From Corynebacterium bouchesdurhonense (lineage in GTDB: Bacteria; Actinomycetota; Actinomycetes; Mycobacteriales; Mycobacteriaceae): a DNA stretch of 64,000 nucleotides. The translations under genes and the position numbers were made by a program. Below the pieces are notes generated by a model. It searched no databases. It had not been told where the DNA came from and saw only the letters and a list, made by a program, of their open reading frames with translations. Of the stretch, positions 22,078 to 35,625 are shown piece after piece; positions within the stretch are counted from its first letter, which is position 1; every line of letters begins with the position of its first letter. The stretch is from positions 1 to 64,000 of the forward strand of contig NZ_LT546028.1 of assembly GCF_900078305.2 (NCBI RefSeq). The letters are read 5' to 3'.

Positions 22078-22249
22078 CTCTCCTTTGGGGCAATCGCTTT
22101 TCGACGATCACCCGCGTCAAACCCGTATCCAACCTTCAACGGCGGCATGGGGTGGGAGGAACTCCACTTGCGGCCCGCGCACCTGGAGAAGGTGCGCCGG
22201 GCGGTAGTGCGACCAAACGTAGCACGCCCGCCCCGCGCCGGCCAAATCG

Positions 22250-25108
<2,859 letters not shown>

Positions 25109-25201
25109 GTGAATCCCTGCGTCCTTACTCGAAGTTCTGCCGTTTCTACCCCCAACGAACCTACCAACGAGCCCGCCACCCCAACTATTCCGCGGCCGCA
25201 C

Positions 25202-25214
25202 TAGCCTTGGGCCC
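25202..25214 (+). promoter_or_regulatory. Leaderless promoter of the metallo-hydrolase gene
   Basis: TAGCCT (25202-25207), 7 nt, then ATG 25215. No Shine-Dalgarno. Confidence 0.55.
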
Positions 25215-25817
25215 ATGAGCACCGACTTCACGCTGCACCAGATCTCCGTGTCCTCGATGGACAACAACTGTTACCTGCTGTGCAAGGGGAAGCAGGGCCT
25301 GCTTATCGACGCCGCCGATGACGCGCCAGCCCTGCTCAACCTCGCCGAGTCCAACGGGGTGGCCATCACCGACGTGCTGACCACCCACCGCCACCACGAC
25401 CACGTCCGCGCCCTGCCCGAGGTCCTCGAGGCCACCGGGGCAACGCACTGGGCCCCGTACTTAGACGCGCCCGCCCTGCCCGCCGAGGTGGACCGAGAGC
25501 TGCGCGACGGCGACGTGCTCGAGTTCGCCGGCGAGCGCCTGCCGGTGGCGATCCTGCGCGGCCACACCCCCGGCGGTGCGTGCCTCTACGCGGAGGTGGA
25601 CGGCGTGCCCAACATTTTCGTGGGCGACTCCCTCTTCCCCGGCGGCGTGGGCAAGACCGCCTCCGAGTCCGACTTCATCCGCCTGTTCAATGACGTGAAG
25701 GAAAAGATATTCGACCGCCTGCCAGACGAGACCGTGGTGCGCCCGGGCCACGGCCAGCCCACCACCGTGGGCGCTGAGCGGCCGCACCTGGACGAGTGGT
25801 GGGAGCGCCGCTGGTAG
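25215..25817 (+). CDS. Metallo-beta-lactamase-fold hydrolase (glyoxalase II-like)
   Basis: 200 residues. The metal-binding motif THRHHDH (about residue 58) fits HxHxDH, with a further His in [10 protein letters not shown] and Asp in FVGDSLF, and a last His in [11 protein letters not shown]. The size and motif order fit the small hydroxyacylglutathione hydrolase-like group, which in mycothiol-using actinobacteria probably acts on another thioester. Divergent from uvrA. It carries the dispersed GTCGATAAGC word on the minus strand at 25301. Confidence 0.92.
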   Translation: MSTDFTLHQISVSSMDNNCYLLCKGKQGLLIDAADDAPALLNLAESNGVAITDVLTTHRHHDHVRALPEVLEATGATHWAPYLDAPALPAEVDRELRDGDVLEFAGERLPVAILRGHTPGGACLYAEVDGVPNIFVGDSLFPGGVGKTASESDFIRLFNDVKEKIFDRLPDETVVRPGHGQPTTVGAERPHLDEWWERRW

Positions 25818-25908
25818 ACGGAAACCTCTGCGGGCACCGCCCCGCGGGAGCCGGAAAAGTCTACAGTGGACGGTACTGCCACATTTCTATGAAAAGGATG
25901 GGTTAGAC

Positions 25909-26937
25909 ATGATCAGGAAAATCGCACGCCCGATGCTCGCATCGGCGTTTGTCATCGACGGTGTTCAGACGGTGCTGAACCCCGCCAGCCACAAGGAGAG
26001 CGCCGACAGCGTGCTGAAGCAGGTGCGCGCCGCGGTGCCGCGCCAGTACCGCGCCTTCATTCCGAAGGACCCGGAGACCGCCGCGCAGATCGTCGGCGGG
26101 GTGAAGGCCTGCGCCGCCTCCCTGTTCGCGCTGGGCAAGGCTCCCCGCACCGCCGCGGGCCTGCTCACCGCCACCTCGCTTGCGTCCCTCGCGGGCCGCA
26201 ACGCGTTCTGGGACACCGATGACGAGGACGAGAAGACCCGCCGCAAGGCCGGCGCCCTGACCGATCTCGCCCTCACCGGCGGCGTGCTGCTGGCCACGGT
26301 GGACACCGACGGCAAGCCGGACATGAAGTGGCGCGCGCAGAACGCCGCCAAGGTGGCCAAGCGCAACGTGCAGCAGGCGCTGCCCACCCAGTCCGAGGCG
26401 GAGAAGGCGTGGGGCAAGGCCACCGACTGGTTCTCCGACGCCACCGACCAGGTCGGCGAGTACATCGACGACAACAAGGGCGATTGGCGCAAGGCCGCGT
26501 CCCGCGCGGGCGACAAGGCCTCTGACTTCCTCGGCGACGCGAAGAAGCAGACCTCCAAGTTCCTGAACAACGCCGGCGAGTGGCTCGATGATGCCGCGGA
26601 CGAGGCCCAGGACAAGTACGAGGACCTGAAGCCGAGCAAGCTGCAGCAGTTCAAGGCGAAGCGCAAGGTCCACGGCGTGGTCAGTGACCTGCAGTCCTCC
26701 CTGGATGACCTCGCCCCCTCCGAGCTGGATAAGCTCAAGGCGAAGCACAAGGTGAAGAAGGGCTCCAAGAAGGTGCAGAAGAAGGCCCAGGGCGCGGTCG
26801 ATGATCTGCAGGACGCCTGGGATAACTTGGATGCCTCCCCGTCTTGGATTCAGAAGCGCCGCTGGAAGCGCAAGGCCAACAAGGCCGAGAAGCGCGCGAA
26901 GAAGCTGGTGAAGAAGGCGCAGAAGAAGCTGAGCTAA
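25909..26937 (+). CDS. DoxX-like membrane protein with long Lys-rich helical tail
   Basis: 342 residues. Residues 1-135 form a DoxX-like unit (IRKIARPMLASAFVIDGVQT, GVKACAASLFALGKAPRTAA, then TDLALTGGVLLATVDTDGKP) with about three to four short membrane segments. From about 140 onward the protein is a long, Lys/Asp/Ala-rich, repetitive helical tail with two imperfect copies of a K-x-K-x-K-V-H/K block (LQQFKAKRKVHGVV, LDKLKAKHKVKKGS). The tail could bind nucleic acid or membrane lipids. It has a Shine-Dalgarno AAAAGGA and an upstream TACAGT -10 near 25861. Confidence 0.85.
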   Translation: MIRKIARPMLASAFVIDGVQTVLNPASHKESADSVLKQVRAAVPRQYRAFIPKDPETAAQIVGGVKACAASLFALGKAPRTAAGLLTATSLASLAGRNAFWDTDDEDEKTRRKAGALTDLALTGGVLLATVDTDGKPDMKWRAQNAAKVAKRNVQQALPTQSEAEKAWGKATDWFSDATDQVGEYIDDNKGDWRKAASRAGDKASDFLGDAKKQTSKFLNNAGEWLDDAADEAQDKYEDLKPSKLQQFKAKRKVHGVVSDLQSSLDDLAPSELDKLKAKHKVKKGSKKVQKKAQGAVDDLQDAWDNLDASPSWIQKRRWKRKANKAEKRAKKLVKKAQKKLS

Positions 26938-26955
26938 CCCCCGCCCAGCCCGAGC

Positions 26956-27002
26956 GGCCCCCGCACCGGAGTTATTCCTGGAATATTCCGGCGGCGGGGG
27001 CC
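26956..27002 (+). terminator. Terminator after the DoxX-like gene
   Basis: Nine-bp GC stem (GGCCCCCGC at 26956-26964 pairing with 26994-27002), extended by CCGG/CCGG inside, followed by GTTTCG. It separates the DoxX-like gene from the helicase gene. Confidence 0.75.
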
Positions 27003-27047
27003 GTTTCGCGTGAGTTGGAACCAGACGCAAAGGAGAGGAGCGCGGTT

Positions 27048-29288
27048 TTGACCGATCACCCGGAGGACCCTGCTAGCGCCGCTGCCGCTGCTAGCGCCGC
27101 GAACGCTGCTGTGGCCGCCGAGCAGGAGCACGTGGATGTCCTGTTCGACCACCTCGGCCGCGAGGTGGACGCAGCGAGGCGCAAGCTTGCTCAGGTGCAG
27201 GCGGACGTGGACCCGGACAACCCCGATTCGGACGCCCTGGTTCGCCGCGAGACGGAGTACCATGCCCTGAACGCGAAGCTGGACCAGCTCGGCGTGGCGG
27301 AGGTAGGGCTCGTCTTCGGCCGGGTGGACGTGGCGGACCCGGAGCCGGAGAACCCGGTGCCGGGCCGCGCCGGCTTGGACCGCCGGTACGTGGGCCGTAT
27401 GGGCATCGACGACCGCCGCGACCACTACCGCACCCTGCTGCTCGATTGGCGCGCGCCCCAGGCGCGACCGTTCTACCTCGCCACCACCGCCCACCCAGAG
27501 GGCGTGGAGACCCGCCGCAACATCCGCATGCGCGGCCGCGAGGTCACCGCGGTGGACGACGAGGTGCTCTCGGGCGAGGTCGTGGACGCCACGGACGCGA
27601 ACGTCGGTTCCGAGGCGGCTCTGCGCCGCGCCATGAACGCCGCCCGCACGGGCCACATGCAGTCAATCGTGGAGACCATCCAGCGCGAGCAGGACGAGAT
27701 CATCCGGGATGCCACCCGCGGCGTGATGGTGGTCCAGGGCGGACCGGGCACCGGCAAGACCGCGGTGGCGCTGCACCGCGTGGCCTACCTGCTCTACACC
27801 TGGCGCGAGCAGCTCTCCCGCACCGGCGTGCTCATCCTCGGCCCCAACGACACGTTCTTGGAGTACATCTCGCGCGTGCTGCCCGAGCTGGGCGAAACGG
27901 GCGTGGTTCTGACCACCCTCGAGCACCTCGTGCCGGGGTTCGCGCCCACCGCGGCCGCCTCCAGCGAATCCTTCGCCGCGCGCGAGGTGAAGGGGTCCGC
28001 GGAGATGGTCACCGTGCTCAAGCGCGCGGTGCAGGCGTACCAGACCGTGCCTGAGGCCCCGGTGGAGCTGACCGTCGACGGCGTGGCCATCGAGGCGACG
28101 CCGGCGATGGTGAAGGCGGCGCGCACCCGCGCCCGCCGCTCGCGCAAGCCCCACAACCCGGCGCAGGCCGTGTACGCCGAGGAACTCACCCGGCTGCTCG
28201 CGGGCGCGCTGGCGGAGCGCATCGGCGCGGACCCGCTCGGCGGCGCCAACCTGCTCTCGGCGGCCGACGTGGACCAGTTGCACGACGACTTAGCCCAGCA
28301 CCCGCAGGTGCGCTCGCTTATCGACGCCACCTTTCCCTTGCTCTCCCCCGCAGCCGTGCTGGATGCCCTGCTGACGGACCGCGACCGCATCGCCGACGCG
28401 GCCGGTGACTACGACGAGTACACCCAGGACGCCCTCTACCGCGTCCCCGGCTCGCCGTTCACGCCCTCGGACACCGCGCTGGTGGACGAGCTGGGCGTGC
28501 TCATCGGCGTGGCCGACGCGGAGGAGGAGCGCCGTCGCGAGGAGGAGGAGTGGCGCCGCCAGGTCGCGGACGCCGAGGACGCGCTGGACATCCTCGCCTC
28601 CTCGGAGTCCACGGACAACGACGACGACCAGTTCGAGGCAGAGATCCTCTCCGCCGCGGACGTAATCGACGCGGAGACGCTCGCCTCGCGCCAGCGCGAG
28701 CGGGACACTCGCTCCACGGCCGAGCGGGCGCGCGCGGACCAAGCCTGGGCGTACGGGCACGTGATCGTGGACGAGGCGCAGGAGCTCTCCCCGATGGAGT
28801 GGCGCATGGTGTTTCGGCGCTGCCCGTCGCGCTGGATGACCCTGGTGGGCGACACCGCGCAGACCTCGGCGCCGGCGGGGACGGACGACTGGTCCGCGGC
28901 GCTCGCGCCGTTCGTCTCCGGCCGCTTCCGCCTGCACGAGCTCACCGTGAACTACCGCACGCCGGCCGAGGTGATGGAGTACGCCGATGCGGTGCTGGAG
29001 CTGGGTGGTGGTGAAAAGGGGGCGTCGACAAGCATTCGCTCCACGGGCGTGCCTGTCGCGCACTTCCCCTCCGGCACGGAGGTGGGGCACGTCCGCTCGC
29101 TTCTCGACGCCCGCTCCTGCGCCGTGATCACCGCCGGCAACGTCGCCGACATGAAGGGGCTCGAGTTCGACCACGTGATTGTGGTGGAGCCGCGCAAAAT
29201 AGTGGAGGCCTCGCCACAGGGGTGGCAAGACCTCTACGTTGCGGTCACCCGGGCCACGCAGACCCTGTCGGTGATCGGGGAGCTGTAA
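27048..29288 (+). CDS. HelD-like UvrD-superfamily ATPase (RNA polymerase recycling)
   Basis: 746 residues. Domain order: an N-terminal coiled coil (about 20-75), the split SF1 core with Walker A GGPGTGKTAVALHR (about 230), a Walker B-like VDEAQELSPMEWRMV, GDTAQTSA, and a C-terminal helicase motif (DMKGLEFDHVIVVEP, YVAVTRATQTL). This matches actinobacterial HelD, which dislodges stalled RNA polymerase rather than repairing DNA. The start is TTG at 27048, 7 nt after GGAG of a strong purine stretch; the open frame runs further upstream through the terminator, without homology. Confidence 0.9.
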   Translation: MTDHPEDPASAAAAASAANAAVAAEQEHVDVLFDHLGREVDAARRKLAQVQADVDPDNPDSDALVRRETEYHALNAKLDQLGVAEVGLVFGRVDVADPEPENPVPGRAGLDRRYVGRMGIDDRRDHYRTLLLDWRAPQARPFYLATTAHPEGVETRRNIRMRGREVTAVDDEVLSGEVVDATDANVGSEAALRRAMNAARTGHMQSIVETIQREQDEIIRDATRGVMVVQGGPGTGKTAVALHRVAYLLYTWREQLSRTGVLILGPNDTFLEYISRVLPELGETGVVLTTLEHLVPGFAPTAAASSESFAAREVKGSAEMVTVLKRAVQAYQTVPEAPVELTVDGVAIEATPAMVKAARTRARRSRKPHNPAQAVYAEELTRLLAGALAERIGADPLGGANLLSAADVDQLHDDLAQHPQVRSLIDATFPLLSPAAVLDALLTDRDRIADAAGDYDEYTQDALYRVPGSPFTPSDTALVDELGVLIGVADAEEERRREEEEWRRQVADAEDALDILASSESTDNDDDQFEAEILSAADVIDAETLASRQRERDTRSTAERARADQAWAYGHVIVDEAQELSPMEWRMVFRRCPSRWMTLVGDTAQTSAPAGTDDWSAALAPFVSGRFRLHELTVNYRTPAEVMEYADAVLELGGGEKGASTSIRSTGVPVAHFPSGTEVGHVRSLLDARSCAVITAGNVADMKGLEFDHVIVVEPRKIVEASPQGWQDLYVAVTRATQTLSVIGEL

Positions 29289-29317
29289 CCGCGTCTACGC
29301 GGCCGCTTACTCGGTCC

Positions 29318-29764
29318 CTACTCGGTAACCGTGTGGACGATCATCACGTCGCAGTCCGACTGGCGGGCGACGTCCGCCGGGACGGAGCCCAGGAGGCGGC
29401 CGGTGAGCGAGTTGATGCCGCGGTTGCCCACCACGAGCAGCTCGGCGTTGTTGTCGTTCACGATGGCCATCAGGGCCTCGACCGGGGTGCCCGGACGGGT
29501 GGCGGTCTGCACGTTGGTGGCGCCGGCCTTGCGGGCGTGCTCGGCGGCTGCCTCGAGGTTCTTCAGCGCCTGGTCGTCGCCCAGGATCGTCACCGAGTCC
29601 TGGCGCAGCGCCTTGGACGCGTCCTCCTCGGACTGGTAGTAGGCGGTGCCGATGACCAGCGTCGCGTCGAACGCGGCGGCCAGGGCGGCGGCGCGCTCAA
29701 CGGCGAGGAACGAGGACTTCGAGCCGTCCGAGCCAACGACGATGGTGTTGTAGAAGGAACCCAT
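29318..29764 (-). CDS. Universal stress protein (ATP-binding type)
   Basis: 148 residues, single Usp domain. The N-terminal TIVVGSDGSKSSF and the ATP-binding signature GNRG, nine residues, then GS are intact, so nucleotide binding is expected. First of two adjacent Usp genes on the minus strand, separated by 77 nt. The annotated ATG is preceded by AAAGGTTGGAG. Usp proteins respond to starvation or energy stress; the specific role is unknown. Confidence 0.93.
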   Translation of the reverse strand: MGSFYNTIVVGSDGSKSSFLAVERAAALAAAFDATLVIGTAYYQSEEDASKALRQDSVTILGDDQALKNLEAAAEHARKAGATNVQTATRPGTPVEALMAIVNDNNAELLVVGNRGINSLTGRLLGSVPADVARQSDCDVMIVHTVTE

Positions 29765-29841
29765 GGGTGAATCTCCAACCTTTCACATGGAGCGGGGTGA
29801 GTTTGTGGTGACCATTCTAGTCCCCCGCCGACGCGCGTGCG

Positions 29842-30291
29842 TTACGCCCTCGTGGTATCCACGAGCATGACGTCAACCGGCGCGCGCTTGGCCACGCTGC
29901 CCGGGACGTTGCCGAAGATGCGCCCGGCCATCGTGCGCATCCCCTTGTTGCCCACCACCAGCAGGTCCACGTCGTGCTCGGCCACGGACTCCACCAGCAC
30001 GGCGGCGGGCTGGCCCCCGGCGGAAACCAGGTTGATCTCGGGCGCCTGCTCCTCCTCCGCCACCGCCTTGGCCCTGGCGAGGATCTCCTGCGAGGCCGTC
30101 TCGGTAACGATGTCCAGCTGGCGCAGCTCGTTGTTGGTGTTGCTTACCATCGAGCCGGACGCGGAGTAGTGGGCGCAGATGATCGTCAGCGTGGCGCCGT
30201 ACGCCCGCGCCAGGCTCGCGGCCGCGCGCACCGCGCGCATGGAGGTCGGCGACCCGTCAGTGCCGACGGCGATGGACGTGTACGAGTGCAT
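29842..30291 (-). CDS. Universal stress protein (variant ATP motif)
   Basis: 149 residues, single Usp domain starting SIAVGTDGSPTSMRA. The ATP-binding signature reads GNKG, nine residues, then GN: Asn replaces the usual Ser/Thr, so its nucleotide behaviour may differ from that of the neighbouring Usp protein. The two proteins share about the same fold and could form heterodimers. Located immediately downstream of uvrB (20 nt); read-through from uvrB is possible. Confidence 0.92.
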   Translation of the reverse strand: MHSYTSIAVGTDGSPTSMRAVRAAASLARAYGATLTIICAHYSASGSMVSNTNNELRQLDIVTETASQEILARAKAVAEEEQAPEINLVSAGGQPAAVLVESVAEHDVDLLVVGNKGMRTMAGRIFGNVPGSVAKRAPVDVMLVDTTRA

Positions 30292-30310
30292 GGCTGCGAG
30301 CCCCTTTCCG

Positions 30311-32416
<2,106 letters not shown>

Positions 32417-32464
32417 GGTGGCAAGCATACGCGCAGGGGCGCGGGGCAGGCCCCCGCGCTGCTT

Positions 32465-32818
32465 TTAGGAAGCGAAGCGGCGGGTGGCCTCGAGCCACTC
32501 GTCCAGCTCCCCGGCCTCCTCCCAGAGGTCGTAGAGCTCCGACCCGCCCCGGCGGGTGACTTGCGCCGCTTGTCGACGAATCCACCTGCGGTCATCCACG
32601 CTGAAGGGGAACGATAGGGCCCCCGCCTTCTCCGCGGCCGGGACGTGTCCGTTGAGCACGGCGGCGAGCGCGATCACGGACTCGGCGTCCTCCGCGCCCA
32701 ACGGACCGCGGCCGCACTCGAAGCGGAACTGGTCCATACGGAACGTGCCGTCGGCGAGCGCCGCGACGGCATCGGTAGCCGGGTCGTTGTCGAACGGACC
32801 CGTGTCCCACGTTCCCAT
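32465..32818 (-). CDS. DUF4259-family protein
   Basis: 117 residues beginning MGTWDTGPFDNDPATDAVAA, the hallmark of the DUF4259 family. Small, acidic and soluble, with no known activity. The ATG at 32818 is preceded by a TACCTT -10-like box (32827-32832) with an 8-nt gap, so it may be leaderless; an upstream TTG at 32827 is the alternative. A GC-rich hairpin lies between it and uvrB. The dispersed GTCGACAAGC word lies in the gene at 32568. Confidence 0.88.
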   Translation of the reverse strand: MGTWDTGPFDNDPATDAVAALADGTFRMDQFRFECGRGPLGAEDAESVIALAAVLNGHVPAAEKAGALSFPFSVDDRRWIRRQAAQVTRRGGSELYDLWEEAGELDEWLEATRRFAS

Positions 32819-32905
32819 GGCGAGCAAAGGTACCGCCCGGAAGTAACGGCAATGTTGCGCCCGGGTGAATTTCGTTGGTCTAAAACCAACATTTTAGGTT
32901 TCCAA

Positions 32906-33505
32906 CTATTTCCCCGAGCGCAGCCGGTTCGCGAGGGCCTCGACCTGCGGCCCGAGCTCCTCGACCGGGCCGTTGTTATTGATGATGACATCCGCCGCGG
33001 CGTTTCGCTCGGCGTCCGGGATCTGGCGGGCGATGCGGGCGCGGGCGTCCGCCTCGTCGAGGCCGCGGGAGGCCACGAGGCGGCGCACCCGCTCCTCGGG
33101 CTCCACATCCACTACCACGGTGAGGTCCATGGCCTTGTGCAGGCCGAGGTCCACCAACAGCGGCATGTCGTAGACGGCGGCGGCCTCATCCCGGGCCTCG
33201 GCCTCGTCCAGGCGGCGCATTGACTCGGCGCGGATCGCGGGGTGCGTGATGGCGTTCAGGCGGGCCGTGGCGTCCGCGGTGGTGAAGGCGCGGTGGGCGA
33301 GTTCGGCGCGGTTGAGGGAGCCGTCGGCAAGCACGAGCTCCTCCCCGAACTCGCGCGCGACCTCCGCGAGCACCGGCGAGCCCGGCTCCATGATCTCGCG
33401 GGCGATCTGGTCCGCGTCGACGACGGTGAAGCCCTCGTTGGCCAGCATGCGCGCCACCGTGGATTTGCCGCTGCCGATGCCGCCCGTGAGTCCCACTCTG
33501 ATCAT
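32906..33505 (-). CDS. coaE: Dephospho-CoA kinase
   Basis: Final step of coenzyme A synthesis. 199 residues with the P-loop GLTGGIGSGKSTVARML at the very N-terminus, the substrate segment DADQIAREIMEPGSP, and DMPLLVDLGLHKAMD. The start ATG 33505 lies 7 nt after a TACCGT -10 (33513-33518), again a leaderless arrangement. Its neighbour rpsA ends upstream at a strong terminator. Confidence 0.96.
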   Translation of the reverse strand: MIRVGLTGGIGSGKSTVARMLANEGFTVVDADQIAREIMEPGSPVLAEVAREFGEELVLADGSLNRAELAHRAFTTADATARLNAITHPAIRAESMRRLDEAEARDEAAAVYDMPLLVDLGLHKAMDLTVVVDVEPEERVRRLVASRGLDEADARARIARQIPDAERNAAADVIINNNGPVEELGPQVEALANRLRSGK

Positions 33506-33538
33506 GCCCGCCACGGTAGCAGCGCCGGCTCGTACGCG

Positions 33539-33579
33539 AAACGGCCCGCGCACCCCGAGTGGGGCGGCGCGGGCCGTTT
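33539..33579 (-). terminator. Terminator downstream of rpsA
   Basis: A perfect 13-bp stem AAACGGCCCGCGC (33539-33551) pairs with 33567-33579, with a CCCC/GGGG inner stem. It begins 27 nt after the rpsA stop. Confidence 0.8.
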
Positions 33580-33605
33580 AAATCTCCTCGCGGGTCAGCG
33601 TGAGG

Positions 33606-35084
33606 CTAGTTGCCGGCCAGCTTCTCGCGGAGAGCGGCGAGCTGCTCGTCGGAAGCGAGCGAGCCCTGGGTCTCCTCGGACGAAGCGGCCGGAGCAGCGC
33701 CGTCGGTCTCGGAGGAGTAGTTGCTCTCGGAGGAGTAGTTGGCGGAGTCGGTGCCCTGCTCCGCAGCCTCGGCGGCCGCGGCGCGGTGACGCTCGATCTG
33801 CGCGCCGTGGGCCTGGTGGCGACGCTCCGCCTCGGCGTAGCGAGCCTCCCACTCCTGGCGAGCCTCCTCGAAGCCCTCCATCCACTCGTTGGTCTCCGGG
33901 TCGAAGCCCTCCGGGAAGATGTAGTTGCCCTGCTCGTCGTAAGAGTCGGCCATGCCGTAGCGGGACGGATCGAACTCCTCGGTGTAGTCCTCATCAGCCT
34001 GCTTGAGGGACAGGGAGATGCGGCGACGCTCGAGATCGATGTCGATGACCTTGACCATGACCTCTTCGCCGACGTTCACAACCTGGTCCGGGACCTCCAC
34101 GTGGCGCTGGGCCAGCTCGGAGATGTGGACGAGGCCCTCGATGCCCTCCTCGACGCGGACGAACGCGCCGAACGGCACCAGCTTGGTGACCTTGCCCGGA
34201 ACGATCTGGCCCACGGCGTGGGTGCGGGCGAACACGCGCCACGGATCCTCCTGGGTCGCCTTCAGCGACAGGGAGACGCGCTCGCGGTCCAGGTCCACGT
34301 CGAGCACCTCGACGGTAACCTCGTCGCCCACGGCGACAACCTCGGACGGGTGGTCGATGTGCTTCCAGGACAGCTCGGAGACGTGCACAAGGCCGTCAAC
34401 GCCGCCGAGGTCGACGAACGCACCGAAGTTGACGATGGAGGACACGACGCCCTTGCGGACCTGGCCCTTCTGCAGCTGGTGCAGGAAGTCGGAGCGGACC
34501 GCGGACTGGGTCTCCTCCAGGTAGGCGCGGCGAGACAGCACAACGTTGTTGCGGTGCTTGTCCAGCTCGATGATCTTCGCCTCGAGCTCCTGGCCGATGT
34601 ACGGATCCAGGTCGCGCACGCGGCGCATCTCGACGAGGGATGCCGGCAGGAAGCCGCGCAGGCCGATGTCGAGGATGAGGCCGCCCTTGACGACCTCGAT
34701 GACGGTACCGGTAACCGGCTGGTCGTTGGCCTGCAGCTCCTCGATGGTGCCCCAAGCGCGCTCGTACTGGGCGCGCTTCTTGGACAGGATCAGGCGGCCT
34801 TCCTTGTCCTCCTTGGTCAGGACAAGCGCGTCGATCTCATCGCCGACCTCGACAACCTCGTCCGGGTCGACGTCGTGCTTGATGGAGAGCTCGCGAGTGG
34901 GGATGACACCCTCGGTCTTGTACCCGATGTCCAGGAGGACCTCGTCGTGGTCGACCTTGACCACGGTGCCGGTGACAATATCGCCATCGTTGAAGTACTT
35001 GATGGTCGCGTCAATCGCGGCGAGAAATTCCTCAGGGCCACCGATGTCGTTGATGGCTACCTGCGGTGCGTTGGAAGTGCGCAT
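33606..35084 (-). CDS. rpsA: 30S ribosomal protein S1
   Basis: 492 residues with four S1 RNA-binding repeats (about 36-105, 123-188, 209-277, 294-363), each ending in the VKVID/VEVLD type strand, and a low-complexity acidic, Ser-rich C-terminal tail rich in SNYSSE. Binds mRNA and helps load it on the 30S subunit; in an organism with many leaderless messages its role may be more selective. ATG 35084 has the site TCGGAG 11 nt upstream. Confidence 0.97.
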   Translation of the reverse strand: MRTSNAPQVAINDIGGPEEFLAAIDATIKYFNDGDIVTGTVVKVDHDEVLLDIGYKTEGVIPTRELSIKHDVDPDEVVEVGDEIDALVLTKEDKEGRLILSKKRAQYERAWGTIEELQANDQPVTGTVIEVVKGGLILDIGLRGFLPASLVEMRRVRDLDPYIGQELEAKIIELDKHRNNVVLSRRAYLEETQSAVRSDFLHQLQKGQVRKGVVSSIVNFGAFVDLGGVDGLVHVSELSWKHIDHPSEVVAVGDEVTVEVLDVDLDRERVSLSLKATQEDPWRVFARTHAVGQIVPGKVTKLVPFGAFVRVEEGIEGLVHISELAQRHVEVPDQVVNVGEEVMVKVIDIDLERRRISLSLKQADEDYTEEFDPSRYGMADSYDEQGNYIFPEGFDPETNEWMEGFEEARQEWEARYAEAERRHQAHGAQIERHRAAAAEAAEQGTDSANYSSESNYSSETDGAAPAASSEETQGSLASDEQLAALREKLAGN

Positions 35085-35625
35085 ATTTGTAATGTGCTCC
35101 GAAAAGATAGGAGATCGAAATTGACATGGGCGCATCTCTCGCCCCTAAACATGCAGTTTGTAGACGTGCAGGGTGTTCGGGAGACGATCTCGCGCGGCGG
35201 TGGAGCAAGCCCTCCTATCACGGCTGCTGCCACCCCAACGCGTTGATACGCCCCAGCAACAGTAGTGCCTTTGCCCAGCTGGGGCAAATATTTGGCTCGC
35301 GTGGCGCGGGCGTGGCGCGGGCGTGGTGCGGGTGGGTTTGCGGCGGGGGGGGCCCCCCCCCGGCCCCCCGGCTCTTTTAAAAAACTCCCCGGCCCCCCGA
35401 AGGGGACCCCTCCCGTCTTGCCCCCTTTTTCTTGTAAAAAAAAAAAAACCAAACGGGGACTGCCGACGCACGTGAGACAAGCGCGATCACAACAACCACG
35501 AGGGTCAGGTGGTCCCCACGTCGCCGGCGGCGCTTCCCGTCCCGCGACGGGAAGACGCGGCGGGAAGAAAGGAAGCGCGCGAACGCGGCGCGGATGCCGG
35601 GCAGGCGGTCTGGGGTGCTGGGGTG
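35085..35625. other. Long rpsA-polA spacer with extreme homopolymer tracts
   Basis: 541 bp without a credible gene. 35341-35460 contains runs of 8 G, 9 C, 6 C, 6 C, 5-6 A and 13 A in close succession, unlike any other part of the window. A perfect 9-bp inverted repeat CTTCCCGTC-CCGC-GACGGGAAG lies at about 35526-35549. The rpsA promoter must lie in this gap, but I could not single out a convincing -10. The homopolymers may be real slippage-prone DNA or a consensus/assembly artefact. Confidence 0.7.

Noticed and set aside
22096..22105. GCTTTTCGAC in the infC leader as a LexA/SOS site
   Set aside because: It is a variant of the dispersed word and does not resemble the actinobacterial SOS box.
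32437..32462. GC hairpin with Ts between the DUF4259 and uvrB genes as a terminator
   Set aside because: The T run is on the plus side, where no gene reads in; on the minus strand it lacks a U-tract and overlaps the uvrB promoter region.
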